In this document: in pieces, positions 33,939 to 43,619 of the stretch
Layout of the letters: each line of letters opens with the position of its first letter
Position numbering within the stretch: the stretch's first letter is position 1
Origin: M3007 sp044226205
GTDB lineage: Bacteria; Bacteroidota; Bacteroidia; Chitinophagales; Saprospiraceae
Assembly (NCBI GenBank): GCA_044226205.1
Contig: JBGAHL010000001.1
Location: 124,001-188,000, forward strand
Direction: 5' to 3'
DNA length: 64,000 nt
Program-made: the position numbers and the translations under genes
Notes under the pieces: generated by a model
Told to the model about the DNA's origin: nothing
What the model saw: only the letters and a program-made list of their open reading frames with translations
Databases searched by the model: none

Positions 33939-35045
33939 TCACTGCGCCAGCGGCTTCCCTTCCGACAATTGCTTCACCATATTGTCCAGGCTCTTCCGGT
34001 TGATTTCATCGGGGGCTTGTTGCTGGGCTATTTTGGCGTGTTCGAGCGCTTTTTTCAGGTCGCCATTGGCCGAGTAGCCCCGCGCCAATCCTACGTGAAT
34101 CGGCCAGGCATCGCCGTTTTTCTTGTGGTTGAGTTCGAAGACTTCGAGCGCTTTTTGCGGGTTCTTTTCCGCGATCAGTTGCCGGCCATATTGGTGCAAG
34201 TCGAGCACCGAGGCGTGTTCCATGGCGTCGGACATCGTTTTTTCGGCTTCCGCCTTGCGACCGAGTTTGGTCAAAATATCGGCTTTCAGGCGATAGTTCG
34301 CAAAATTCGGCGCATTCTGAATCGCGCGATCGGCCCAGCCGAGCGCTTCTTCCAGGTTGCAATTGTGCTGGAGGCAAAACGAAGCCGCCGCATTGAGATT
34401 TTGCTCGTAAAAACCCGGGCTATTGGCCATGTCCTGCCGAAGCGCTTCTACCACGGTTTTGTTCAGGTCGAATTCTACCCGGAAAGGAATGCGCCAGCGC
34501 TCCCACACGAGGGCAATGGAGGTGCCGTTTTCTTTTTGATCAAAAAACTCGTACCCCAGCCATTCGCGCAGAGTCGGCTGATTTTTTTGCTGCCGGACGG
34601 TCACACGCAGGGCGTCCTGTGCAGGATCGTAAAAATAACTGCCCCAGGAAGTGCTGGTTTTGGAGAAAATAAGCACGCAGCTGTCGGGGTACAGGGCAAC
34701 AAAAAAACCGTAGACCCCGGCGGCAAGCGGTTTGCCTTCGACCATCACATCCGTGCTGAACGAAATGGTGGTATTTTCATTGGCGCCTGCCCGCCAGGGC
34801 GCCTGTTTGGCCGTTCCGAAGCCGAGGTCCATGAATCCGTAATGCGCCACCGTGGTGCCCCAAATAGCGCCTTCGCGGCCCTTCACCCCGGGTGCGTCCC
34901 AGTGAATTTCAATGTCGGTGACGCCGATACGTTGTGAAACGGCGCTTTTCAAGTTGCCGCCGCTGGCAGGCAACGAGCGCATGACCTGCGCAGATAAAAG
35001 GACGCCTGTCAGCAAAAAGCAGGCGAGTAAACCGGTTGTTTTCAT
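33939..35045 (-). CDS. Secreted DUF2911 protein with C-terminal TPR-like repeats
   Basis: 368 residues from ATG 35045, which opens a signal peptide (MKTTGLLACFLLTGVLLSAQ); a longer in-frame ORF would add 45 residues. Residues about 25-200 match DUF2911, with the conserved GREGAIWGTTVAHYGF and WRAGANENTTISFSTDV stretches. The C-terminal third (about 220-368) is helical with TPR-like repeats (NFANYRLKADILTKLGRKAEAEKTM, written in part as ADILTKLGRKAEAEKTM). DUF2911 proteins are common secreted proteins of Bacteroidota with unknown function. It lies at the 3' end of the susC-susD-VCBS block but is separated from the VCBS gene by a terminator. Confidence 0.85.
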   Translation of the reverse strand: MKTTGLLACFLLTGVLLSAQVMRSLPASGGNLKSAVSQRIGVTDIEIHWDAPGVKGREGAIWGTTVAHYGFMDLGFGTAKQAPWRAGANENTTISFSTDVMVEGKPLAAGVYGFFVALYPDSCVLIFSKTSTSWGSYFYDPAQDALRVTVRQQKNQPTLREWLGYEFFDQKENGTSIALVWERWRIPFRVEFDLNKTVVEALRQDMANSPGFYEQNLNAAASFCLQHNCNLEEALGWADRAIQNAPNFANYRLKADILTKLGRKAEAEKTMSDAMEHASVLDLHQYGRQLIAEKNPQKALEVFELNHKKNGDAWPIHVGLARGYSANGDLKKALEHAKIAQQQAPDEINRKSLDNMVKQLSEGKPLAQ

Positions 35046-35155
35046 AGCAAATCCATGTTTTTTTAATGAAAAAATGTCTTTGCTGAAAAATAGACCGACC
35101 CGCGTTCGTCCTGCCCTTTTTTTGACCAACCATCGGCCCTCCGATGGCAAACAAC

Positions 35156-35201
35156 CAAAACCGCAAGCCCGCCGGAGCAACTTGCTTCGGCGGGCTTGCG
35201 G
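35156..35201 (-). terminator. Terminator at the end of the VCBS block
   Basis: A perfect 14-bp GC-rich stem (35161-35174 with 35188-35201) lies 11 bases after the stop codon of the gene ending at 35213. On the minus strand it is followed by TTTT. Confidence 0.75.
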
Positions 35202-35212
35202 AGAAAAAGAGG

Positions 35213-38200
35213 CTATTGTATCGGGCGAGGCATGTCAGGCCGGATGACAAGGCTGACGTCGTTATTCCTGGCGAGCACGAAACAAACTTTGCCTTTGATC
35301 GTGACGGGACGGATGCGTCTTACCTGTCCCTTGATGCGCAAAGCGCCCAGCGGGGCGACCTGCATGGCGCCGTCTTTCCCGATCGACAACACATTGCCGT
35401 AGTTGTTGTCATAGCGCCCCATTTCGATGTTGCATTCGTAAAAGTTGCCGCCAAGAATCACCTCCTTGCGGCCGTCGCTGTTCAGGTCGACCAATGTGGC
35501 GGCATTGAGCGTGCTCCACTGCAACTCGTCGGGCAAGGCGTGGATCGTGAAATTCAGGCCGGAGCCCGTGTTTTCCAGATACAGGCTCTGGAAATTGTCG
35601 GCCGTGCGTACGATGGATTTATCGATTTTCTCCTTGCCCAGCAGGTCTGCGGCCGAAGCTTTGGCAAAGTTGCTGGCCAGCAAGTAGTGTTTTTTAATCA
35701 TGGGCAAAGCCTTGGTCATCTCCTCGTAATTGGAGAACGGAATTTCCCGCCCTTTTACAAAGTAGGTCATCACGGTTTCTGTCTGGCCGTTGCCGTCGAA
35801 GTCGTCCACAAAAAGCTTCACGGGTTGCTCGGGAGAGGGTTTGAGGCGGGAATTGGCGCCTGTGTTGCCGGCCAGCAGGTCGACGTCGCCGTCGCCGTCG
35901 AAATCATAAGGCAGGACAAAATTCCACCAGCCACTGCCGCTTGCGAGGTTTTTGCGTTCGAATTTGCCGCCGTTATTCAAAAATACGCAGAGCGGGTCCC
36001 ATTCCAGGGCCAGTACGAGGTCCTGATCGCCGTCCTGATCCAGGTCTGCCCAGGCGCCGTTTTTGACAAAACCCGCTGCCTGCAAATCGGGGGCAAGTGT
36101 CGGCGTTACGATCTCGAAATGCCCTCCGCCCTTGTTTTCGAGCAGGTACGAATTGGGTGTCAGGCCGTATTTCCACGGAATCGCCCGACCTCCGAAGAAC
36201 AAATCCACCAGCCCGTCCTTGTTGTAATCGCAGGCGAGCACGCAGGAGGCGGTCATGTACAGGTCGGGAAAATCCGTCAGTCGGGTGAAATTGCCCTTTC
36301 CGTCGTTGAGATAAGCCCTTTGTTTGAGCGGATCGTCTTTGGCGCGGAACTCGTTGCCGCCGGTCGCGATGACCAGATCGAGGTCCTGATCATTGTCAAT
36401 ATCGACCAGAACGGCGTCAACATCTTCAAAAATACTGTCTTGTAATATTTCAGGCGGCGTGCGGAGCGCGAAACGGCCGTCGGGTTGTTGCAAATAGAGG
36501 GCGCTTTTCTCCCGCTTGGCCGAGCCGAAAAAAACGTCGTCCAGGTGGTCGCCGTTGACGTCGCCGACGGCCAGCGCAGGGCCTTCCGACGACACCATGT
36601 TCGGGATGAGCGGCTCGCGGTTGAACTCGACAAAAGGGTTTTCCTTGTGCGCAAATTCAAGCCCGCTGTTGCGCGTCACGTCTTCGAAAGCGAAGGGGCT
36701 CGCTTTTTTCAAACCCAGACGACTGAAATCGAAGCGCGGCAAACCAGCTTGCCATTGCAGTTCGATGCGGGTATTGAATTGCAGCGAGGCCAGTTTTTGA
36801 TAACCGAGATCGGGCCAAACGACCAGAATGGAGTCCACCTGCGAGCCGTCGCCGATACCCGCGTACAAAGGCGTCAGCGCGCTTGATTGATAACCCCGTA
36901 CGGGGAAAAAGTCTTCGGCCTGTCGCGTGCCGTCTTTTTTGAAAATAATGAGTTTGGTACCGATGCCGTCGATGTTGCCGGGTTGACCCTTGAATTTGAT
37001 TTCCAGCCAGTCGGAGGGGTGCGCGGGCGGGTTTTCACGGAGCAGGTTTTGATAAATAAACGGCTCGTCTTCAAGGTTATTGACCACGAGATCCAGGTCG
37101 CCGTCGTTGTCGAGATCGGCGTAGATGGCGCCGTTTGAGAAAGTGGGCAAGCCGCCTTTTATCTGATCGGTGCAGTCGTCAAATTTGAGTTTGCCGTTGT
37201 TACGGAAGAGTTTGTTGGGCGTTTTGATCTTGGGCATATTGTCGATCACCTTCAACTCGCTTTCATCCACCGTGATGCCGTTCGGGCGCAACAAAAGCCC
37301 TTTGTCTTCCTGAAATTTGACAAAATCGACGTCGTTCATGCGGCGCGGGATGCCGTTGCTGACAAAAATATCCTTGTAGCCGTCGCAGTCGTAATCCATC
37401 AGCAGGGGCGTCCACGACCAGTCGGTCGCCGCCACGCCAGCAAACAGGCCGATTTCACTGAACGTGCCGTCGCCGTTGTTGAGTTGGAGGTTGTTTCTGG
37501 CAAACTGGTAGCTGTAACCGAAGCCGAGTTTGAAATGGTACAGATCCCAGGTGTCTTCTCCGAGCGAGCTTTTGAGGATATAGGGGTCTTCGGGCAACAT
37601 ATCGAGCGAATAAACGTCCGTCCAGCCGTCGTTATTCACATCGCCCATATCCACGCCCATCGAGAACTGGCTGGTGTGCATCAGCAGGTCGCCGGCCATT
37701 TCCTTGAAAGTGCCGTCCTTCTGATTGATGTACACGTAGTCGTTCTCGTGGAAGTCGTTGCCGATGTAAATGTCGGGGTAGCCGTCGTTGTTGAGGTCGC
37801 CGGTGGCGATACCCAGGCCGTAGCCGATGACGGTGCTGTTGATGTTGGCTTCTTTCGTGACGTTGACGAATTTGCCGTTGTCGTTGCGCATCAACTTGTC
37901 GCCGGCCAGGGGGTGAAAAGTGCCTACGAAGGTCTTTTTCTGCCCGAAAGTGCCGTTTTGGTGCAGCGAATGGTTGAGTTGAAACATATCCAGATCGCCG
38001 TCGAGGTCGTAATCGAAGAAGGCGGCCTGGGTAGAAAAACCGACGAGGTCGAGGTTGTATCGAATGGCCTGGTCTTCGTAAACGGGCACGCCGTTTTCGA
38101 TGCCTTTGCAGACGAACAACTGGTTTTGACCGCGTATGTTCTGGTATTCGCCGAGCCGGCCGATGTAAAGGTCGAGCAAGCCGTCGTTGTTGATGTCGAC

Positions 38201-38563
38201 TACGCTCACGCCGGTCGTCCAGCCATTTGGGCTGCTGATCCCGGTTTCCTGTGTCACGTCCTTGAATTTCAGGCCGCCCTGGTTGAGGAACATCTTGCTC
38301 TGCCCCATGTTGCTCGTAAAAAACAGGTCGGTTTGCCCGTCGTTGTTAAAATCGCCAGCGCCGACGCCACCGCCGTTGAAAAAATACATGTAATTGAAAA
38401 TGTTGAACTCGCCGCTCTGGTGCAGCACATTTTCAAAATCGAGGCCGGTCGCGTCCTTTTTGAGCAGACGGAAAGCCGGCTGGGCAGTTTCATTGTTTTT
38501 CTTCGCACACGACAGCAGCAGCATTGCCGGGCAAAGGATCAGACTTGCGTAAAGCAGTTTCAT
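35213..38563 (-). CDS. Giant FG-GAP/VCBS-repeat lipoprotein with ASPIC/UnbV domain (second copy)
   Basis: 1116-residue lipoprotein (signal ending LLLSC, Cys19). Around seven FG-GAP/VCBS-type repeats with the calcium-loop pattern DxNxDGxxD (such as GDFNNDGQTDLFF, VDINNDGLLDLYI, GDLNNDGYPDIYIG) precede an ASPIC/UnbV-like domain near 520-620, followed by about seven more (such as GDVNGDHLDDVFFG, PYDFDGDGDVDLLAG). This predicts two calcium-binding beta-propellers joined by the ASPIC module on the outer surface. It is a tandem paralogue of the next gene upstream, 44 bp apart, both downstream of susD. Its role is unknown; a ligand-capturing surface protein that works with SusCD is the inference. 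Confidence 0.88.
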   Translation of the reverse strand: MKLLYASLILCPAMLLLSCAKKNNETAQPAFRLLKKDATGLDFENVLHQSGEFNIFNYMYFFNGGGVGAGDFNNDGQTDLFFTSNMGQSKMFLNQGGLKFKDVTQETGISSPNGWTTGVSVVDINNDGLLDLYIGRLGEYQNIRGQNQLFVCKGIENGVPVYEDQAIRYNLDLVGFSTQAAFFDYDLDGDLDMFQLNHSLHQNGTFGQKKTFVGTFHPLAGDKLMRNDNGKFVNVTKEANINSTVIGYGLGIATGDLNNDGYPDIYIGNDFHENDYVYINQKDGTFKEMAGDLLMHTSQFSMGVDMGDVNNDGWTDVYSLDMLPEDPYILKSSLGEDTWDLYHFKLGFGYSYQFARNNLQLNNGDGTFSEIGLFAGVAATDWSWTPLLMDYDCDGYKDIFVSNGIPRRMNDVDFVKFQEDKGLLLRPNGITVDESELKVIDNMPKIKTPNKLFRNNGKLKFDDCTDQIKGGLPTFSNGAIYADLDNDGDLDLVVNNLEDEPFIYQNLLRENPPAHPSDWLEIKFKGQPGNIDGIGTKLIIFKKDGTRQAEDFFPVRGYQSSALTPLYAGIGDGSQVDSILVVWPDLGYQKLASLQFNTRIELQWQAGLPRFDFSRLGLKKASPFAFEDVTRNSGLEFAHKENPFVEFNREPLIPNMVSSEGPALAVGDVNGDHLDDVFFGSAKREKSALYLQQPDGRFALRTPPEILQDSIFEDVDAVLVDIDNDQDLDLVIATGGNEFRAKDDPLKQRAYLNDGKGNFTRLTDFPDLYMTASCVLACDYNKDGLVDLFFGGRAIPWKYGLTPNSYLLENKGGGHFEIVTPTLAPDLQAAGFVKNGAWADLDQDGDQDLVLALEWDPLCVFLNNGGKFERKNLASGSGWWNFVLPYDFDGDGDVDLLAGNTGANSRLKPSPEQPVKLFVDDFDGNGQTETVMTYFVKGREIPFSNYEEMTKALPMIKKHYLLASNFAKASAADLLGKEKIDKSIVRTADNFQSLYLENTGSGLNFTIHALPDELQWSTLNAATLVDLNSDGRKEVILGGNFYECNIEMGRYDNNYGNVLSIGKDGAMQVAPLGALRIKGQVRRIRPVTIKGKVCFVLARNNDVSLVIRPDMPRPIQ

Positions 38564-38607
38564 AGCACGTTACGAAGTAGTTTTCCTGTTTAAAATTCAG
38601 ACAAAGG

Positions 38608-41600
38608 CTAATTAACCGGCTTTTCAGCCGACAACTGAAAAAGGTGCGGCGCCTGGTTGTTGACGCCGACCAGCAGATAATCTTTCCCCTTGATGTTCAA
38701 TTTTCGAATGGAGCGAACATCGCCGCGCACAAAAAATCCGCTCAGGCGATTTTCCAGACTGGCATAACGGCCTTGCCCCACATTGATCAAGACCTCGCCA
38801 AAACTGGCATCCTGACGCCCGAATTGCGGCATGTAAGCGCCGTTGTTGCCGGCCATGACAAGGTCGTTTTTGCCATCGCCGTTGACGTCGCCGCACCAGA
38901 TGGCGCATACGCACGACAATTGAACAGGTGTGGGCAAAGGAATCATTTCGAATTGGCCATTCCCCTGGTTCAGGGCCACGGCCGAAGGGAAATAATTGCC
39001 GGCAAATACCGCCGCTTTTTTCAAAACCTCGTTCGAAAACAGGTCCTGAATGGATTTCTGCGCGTAGTCGGCGTGTTTCAGGTTTTGCTTTTTCAGAGAA
39101 GGAATCTGGCCGGTCAGCTCTTTTTTGAGCGCAACCGGCATATCGCGGCCGTCGATGCGCCGCGTCATGATTTTTTCAATGTTGCCGTTGTTGTCGTAGT
39201 CTTCCACCCACAATTTGGCGGGTTGTTCGGCATTGCCTTTTATGTAAAAATTCTCGCCCAGGTTGCCGAGTATCAGGTCCTGATCGCCGTCGCCGTCCAC
39301 GTCGTCGGTCACCATCGCGTTCCACCAACCCGAATACTGATCGAGGCTGGATTTGACCGGCGTAAAGCGGCCGTTTTTTACTTCGAAAATGCGCGGCGCC
39401 CGCCATTCGCCGACGACGACCAGTTCCAGCGTCGCGTCGCCGGTCACGTTGACCAGTTGGGCGTCGGTTACCATACCCAGCGGCAAAAAGTCGGGCATGG
39501 CTGTTTTCGTAACGTCCTGAAAATGGCCTTTGCCATCATTCTGCAAGACAAAATGCTTCGGCGGAGCGCCGTAAATGCCCGGCGCGCTGCGGCTGCCGAT
39601 AAACAGGTCGAGGTCGTTGTCCTGATCGTAATCGACCGCCACCGCCACGGCAGTATTGAAACCCGTCATGGGCAAAGCATCTTCGGCGCGGGTAAAATGC
39701 CCTTTCCCGTTGTTGAGATACAGGCGGCATTGCATATAACGCGAGCCGATGGCTTGCTCGTTGCCGCCCGAACCGACCAGCAAATCGGGGTCCTTGTCGC
39801 CGTCGGCGTCGAAAAAGAGCACGGCAGTGTCCTCGTAGGTCGAATCGGGATCGAAGGTCGGTCGGTCGGTGCGGGTGAAAGTGCCGGCGGCAGTCTGCAA
39901 GTACAATTGCCCGGGCTGGCCGCTGGCCCCGCCGATGAAAACGTCGTCGCGGCCGTCGAGGTTGACGTCGGCAACGGCCGATTTGGGGCCTTCCCGCGAG
40001 AGCATTTTGAAACTCAGTCCTTCGTTGTAAAAGTCCACGAAAGCGTCTTCCTTGTGCGCCTCGAACGAGCAGGGCACTTCGTGCAACAACAGCGAGGAAG
40101 CCGGCGGCGGTTCGTAGGGATTGATCAGTTTGGCTGCCACAGAATTTGCCCAGGAATATTGCAGCAGGGTGTCGGTCGCCGGCTGTACGATCACGGAAAG
40201 CGTCTGGTCGGGCCAGATGATGCGCAGCGAATCCACGCGGGGATTATCGCCGAGACCGAAGATCATTTTATAGTCGACGGAAGACTGAAACCCGCGGCTC
40301 GGGAAAAGCTGGGCGCTTTGTTGTTCGGCGCCTTGATAGGCCGTGACCTGGGCGCCGATGGCGAAGGTATTCTGATTTTTGCCCTGGAGTTTGACGGCGA
40401 GGTAGTGCCCGCTATTTTGTTCGCGGCTGTGGTTGCGGAACACAAAGGCCTGCATGTTGACATTGTTGACCACGAGGTCGAGGTCGCCGTCGTTGTCGAG
40501 ATCGCCGTAGGCGGCGCCGTTGGAAAACGAGGGCTGGTCGAGGCCCCATGCCGGGCCTGTTTCGTCGAAATGCAAGTCGCCTTTGTTGTGAAAAACCTTG
40601 TTGGGCAAAGGCACCGAGGGCATTTTGTTCAGGATTTCATTGATCTGTTCTTTTTTGCCCGTGAGCGCCATTTTTTGCACGACCTCATCTGCAAAAAAAT
40701 CAATAAAATCCTGATCTATAACATCTTTATAAATGCCGTTGCAAACGTATATATCGCGGTAGCCGTCGTTGTCCATGTCGAACATCAGGGCGCCCCAGCT
40801 CCAGTCGGAAGCTGCCACGCCTGCGAAATGCGCGATCTCGCTGAACGTTTTGTCCTTGTTGTTGAGTTGCAGGCAGTTTTGCATGTATTGATGGTAAAAA
40901 CCGCGTTCCTGCTTCAACTGGTAGATGTTGTAATTTTCAAATAAAGTGGTGGTTTTCAGCCTTTTTTCATCGCTGGGCAACATCTCGGTGGTGAAAATTT
41001 CGGGGTAGCCGTCGTTGTTGATGTCCGCCATGTCGGCGCCCATGGAAGCGAGGCTGAGGTGTTGCATCCACTGTTCAATTTCCTCTTTGAAGGTGCCGTT
41101 TTTCTGGTTGATGTAGAGGTAGTCGCGTTCGTAAAAGTCGTTGGAAATGTAAAGGTCGGGCCAGTGATCGCCGTTCACATCGCCCACGGTCACCCCCAGG
41201 CCGAAGCCGATCAAACTGCCGTAAATACCCGAACTGCGCGTCACGTCCACGTATTTGCCGCCATCATTGCGCAGGAGTTTGTCGCCCCCGCCTTTGAGGA
41301 AGTCGGCAAGCGGCCAGTCTTCGGCATACATTTCCCGGTTATTGCTGTAATTGAGGGTGTTCACCGGCATGAAACTGTTGTTCAGGATGTAACAGTCCAG
41401 ATCGCCGTCGAGGTCGTAATCGAAAAAAGCGGCGTGGGTGGTGTAACCGGGTTCGTTGAGCCCGTACTCGGCTGCTTTTTCCGCAAAAACAGGAGCGCCG
41501 TTTTGCACGCCCTGATTGATAAATAATTCATTTTCAGGCTTTTCGTCTTTCTTGTAGCCAGCATTGCAAACATAAATATCCAGCAGGCCGTCTGCGTTGA

Positions 41601-41973
41601 CATCGGCAAACACGACGCCTGTACTCCACGATTTCGAGCCTTTCACCCCCGCTTTTTCGGTAATGTCTTCAAACTGGAAATTGCCTTTGTTCAGAAAAAG
41701 TTTGTTGTCGCCCATGTTGGACGTGAGGTACACGTCTGCCAGTCCGTCATTGTTCAAATCGCCGATGGCCACCCCGCCGCCATTGTAGAAGTTGCGGTAG
41801 CTGAAAATGTTGAAGTCCTCCGTGTTATCCACCTTGTTGATAAAGTCAATCCCGGTTTGGGCCGAATTGAGTTGTTCGAACAAGTGTGCGGGCTGATTTT
41901 TTTTGGAACAAGCCGATGCAAGGATGCACAACAGGAGCCAGGTGGCGGCAGCCGATCTGATAATTGAGCGCAT
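38608..41973 (-). CDS. Giant FG-GAP/VCBS-repeat lipoprotein with ASPIC/UnbV domain (first copy)
   Basis: 1121-residue lipoprotein (signal ending ILASAC, Cys22). It has the same architecture as the following gene: N-terminal VCBS propeller (GDLNNDGLADVYLTSNMGDN, FADVNADGLLDIYV, GDVNGDHWPDLYISNDFYE), an ASPIC/UnbV-like middle (GLGDNPRVDSLRIIWPDQ), then a second VCBS propeller (ADVNLDGRDDVFIGGAS, VDYDQDNDLDLFIGS). The two proteins align over their full length and clearly arose by tandem duplication, but they have diverged well beyond near-identity. It starts 125 bp after susD ends, beyond a hairpin, so expression may be partly uncoupled from susCD. Confidence 0.88.
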   Translation of the reverse strand: MRSIIRSAAATWLLLCILASACSKKNQPAHLFEQLNSAQTGIDFINKVDNTEDFNIFSYRNFYNGGGVAIGDLNNDGLADVYLTSNMGDNKLFLNKGNFQFEDITEKAGVKGSKSWSTGVVFADVNADGLLDIYVCNAGYKKDEKPENELFINQGVQNGAPVFAEKAAEYGLNEPGYTTHAAFFDYDLDGDLDCYILNNSFMPVNTLNYSNNREMYAEDWPLADFLKGGGDKLLRNDGGKYVDVTRSSGIYGSLIGFGLGVTVGDVNGDHWPDLYISNDFYERDYLYINQKNGTFKEEIEQWMQHLSLASMGADMADINNDGYPEIFTTEMLPSDEKRLKTTTLFENYNIYQLKQERGFYHQYMQNCLQLNNKDKTFSEIAHFAGVAASDWSWGALMFDMDNDGYRDIYVCNGIYKDVIDQDFIDFFADEVVQKMALTGKKEQINEILNKMPSVPLPNKVFHNKGDLHFDETGPAWGLDQPSFSNGAAYGDLDNDGDLDLVVNNVNMQAFVFRNHSREQNSGHYLAVKLQGKNQNTFAIGAQVTAYQGAEQQSAQLFPSRGFQSSVDYKMIFGLGDNPRVDSLRIIWPDQTLSVIVQPATDTLLQYSWANSVAAKLINPYEPPPASSLLLHEVPCSFEAHKEDAFVDFYNEGLSFKMLSREGPKSAVADVNLDGRDDVFIGGASGQPGQLYLQTAAGTFTRTDRPTFDPDSTYEDTAVLFFDADGDKDPDLLVGSGGNEQAIGSRYMQCRLYLNNGKGHFTRAEDALPMTGFNTAVAVAVDYDQDNDLDLFIGSRSAPGIYGAPPKHFVLQNDGKGHFQDVTKTAMPDFLPLGMVTDAQLVNVTGDATLELVVVGEWRAPRIFEVKNGRFTPVKSSLDQYSGWWNAMVTDDVDGDGDQDLILGNLGENFYIKGNAEQPAKLWVEDYDNNGNIEKIMTRRIDGRDMPVALKKELTGQIPSLKKQNLKHADYAQKSIQDLFSNEVLKKAAVFAGNYFPSAVALNQGNGQFEMIPLPTPVQLSCVCAIWCGDVNGDGKNDLVMAGNNGAYMPQFGRQDASFGEVLINVGQGRYASLENRLSGFFVRGDVRSIRKLNIKGKDYLLVGVNNQAPHLFQLSAEKPVN

Positions 41974-42008
41974 AGCTTAGATGAATTTGGGCGAAAATAC
42001 GATTTGGA

Positions 42009-42048
42009 AAACAACAGGCCGTTGCCCGGAGGAAACGGCCTGTTGTTT
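42009..42048 (-). terminator. Hairpin between susD and the first VCBS gene
   Basis: A perfect 15-bp stem (42009-42023 with 42034-42048) with a 10-base loop lies 51 bases after the susD stop. On the minus strand the stem ends in TTT with few T after it, so it may be an attenuating terminator or 3'-end stabiliser inside the operon. Confidence 0.65.
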
Positions 42049-42098
42049 AAACCAATATTGGAATTTGATCGCGAGGATCAGATTCCGGGTAACCAGAA

Positions 42099-43595
42099 TT
42101 AGTAACCCGTGTTCTGCTTCAGGTTCGGATTGGAATCCAGTGCCTGTTGCGGGATCGGATAGAGGACGCGGTATTTGTCCGTAACCGTTTTGTCCGACCA
42201 CGTATCGGCGAAGGTGCCGAAGCGAACCTGGTCGGTACGGCGGTAGCCTTCCCAGTAGAGTTCGCGGCCGCGCTCGTCGAGCATGGCAGCCTCATCGAGC
42301 GAAGCCAACGGGGCAGCGCCACGCACAGCGCGCAGGCTGTTGACCGTAGCCAGAGCGCCGGCGGCGTCGCCGCTGCGCAGTTGAGCTTCGGCTTTCATCG
42401 TCACGACTTCACCGTAGCGCATCAGGATGTACTTGCCGAATTCGCCTGCGTGATACTTCATAACACGGATACCTTTATCGGTAGCAGCGCCGGAAAGCGG
42501 GCAGTCGGGCGTGAAGGCCAGCGGTTGGCCCGTACGGGAGTTGATGACCTGTGCGCCGTTGTCGCTGTATTGCTGACCAACCAGGAAGCCGTAGCCAACG
42601 CCGGAGTAGGTGCTGCCGTCTTGTGCGCCGGGTTTGCCCTTGCGCTGGTCACCGTCCTGGAATTTGGCGTAGAAGTCGGCCAGGGTAGCAAAACCGTTCC
42701 AGCCGCTCGGGTTCTGGTCGTAGTGCAGCGTCATGTACACGCGGTTCTGCGGCGTACCTTCCGGGCTGTTGAGGATAACCTCCGATGCTTCGCCGGCTTT
42801 GAAAATACCAAAGTAGTCAGCATTGAGGGCGTAGCCGTCGGCCGTAACTGCATCGCAATACTGGATGACCTTGGCCATGTCGGCATTGTCGAAGGAGTAC
42901 GGGCCTTGCGGATCGGATGCTTTGTACACCGCCTTGTTCAGGTAAAGGCGGGCCAGCAGCGTGTTGGCAGCAGCTTTGGAAGCAACGGTGTTGTTGCCGA
43001 CCGGGCCGATCGTGGGCAGGTTGGGCAGCGCTTCCAGCAGGTCTTTTTCGATAAAATCGAACGCTTCGGAACGGGTGTAAACGCGCGGGTTCACATCCAC
43101 GCCTTCATCCACGTTGCGGAAAGGCACCTGGCCAAAGAGGTCCATGATGTGGTACATGTAGAATGCGCGCAGAAACTTCATCTGAGCGGCTTGCTCGGGC
43201 GTCGGGCTTGCAGCCAGACCCTGGTTGCATTTGAAAACGCGCTCGTTGAGGCGGTTCCAGCTACCGGTTACGTACGTGTGGGTAGCATCCCAGGTGTGGG
43301 CGTGAAGCGTACGCCAAACGCCATTGTCACCCCAGTCAACACCGCGGGTGGGCGGAATCATTTCGTCGGACACGTGTTCGTAGAGCGAATACGTATAGTC
43401 CTGGTTGGTGAATTCGCCGAGGCCGGTATAGGAAGCGGCGAGCAGGTCGGCAGGGTCGCCACCGGTAGGAGTTCCCCCCGTGTTGGTGACCAGGATAGAA
43501 TCCGTTTCCTTCACTTCGAGTTTGGTGCAAGCCTGGATAAGCAGCAGGCCGAGCAATCCCGGAAAGAGGAAAATGAAAAATTTACTACTCTTCAT
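42099..43595 (-). CDS. SusD/RagB-family nutrient-binding outer-membrane lipoprotein
   Basis: 498-residue lipoprotein (signal ending LLIQAC, Cys23). It has the RagB/SusD fold: N-terminal helices with WNRLNERVFKCNQGLA, the helical TPR-like core (AAQMKFLRAFYMYHIMDLFG, AANTLLARLYLNKAVY) and the C-terminal motif RTDQVRFGTF followed by YRVLYPIPQQALDSNPNL, a hallmark of SusD proteins. It forms the lid of the SusC channel on the cell surface and presents ligand to it. The start is 24 bp after the susC stop, so they form one transcript. The ligand is unknown, with no glycoside hydrolase, peptidase or regulator beside it. Confidence 0.94.
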   Translation of the reverse strand: MKSSKFFIFLFPGLLGLLLIQACTKLEVKETDSILVTNTGGTPTGGDPADLLAASYTGLGEFTNQDYTYSLYEHVSDEMIPPTRGVDWGDNGVWRTLHAHTWDATHTYVTGSWNRLNERVFKCNQGLAASPTPEQAAQMKFLRAFYMYHIMDLFGQVPFRNVDEGVDVNPRVYTRSEAFDFIEKDLLEALPNLPTIGPVGNNTVASKAAANTLLARLYLNKAVYKASDPQGPYSFDNADMAKVIQYCDAVTADGYALNADYFGIFKAGEASEVILNSPEGTPQNRVYMTLHYDQNPSGWNGFATLADFYAKFQDGDQRKGKPGAQDGSTYSGVGYGFLVGQQYSDNGAQVINSRTGQPLAFTPDCPLSGAATDKGIRVMKYHAGEFGKYILMRYGEVVTMKAEAQLRSGDAAGALATVNSLRAVRGAAPLASLDEAAMLDERGRELYWEGYRRTDQVRFGTFADTWSDKTVTDKYRVLYPIPQQALDSNPNLKQNTGY

Positions 43596-43619
43596 ATTGC
43601 GTAAATTTTTGTGTTGCTT

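Noticed and set aside
38644..40944. 766-codon plus-strand ORF antisense to the VCBS gene
   Set aside because: Repeated Asp-rich codons (GAC/GAT) of the VCBS repeats give stop-free antisense translation with repetitive Val/Val-rich peptide; no motifs.
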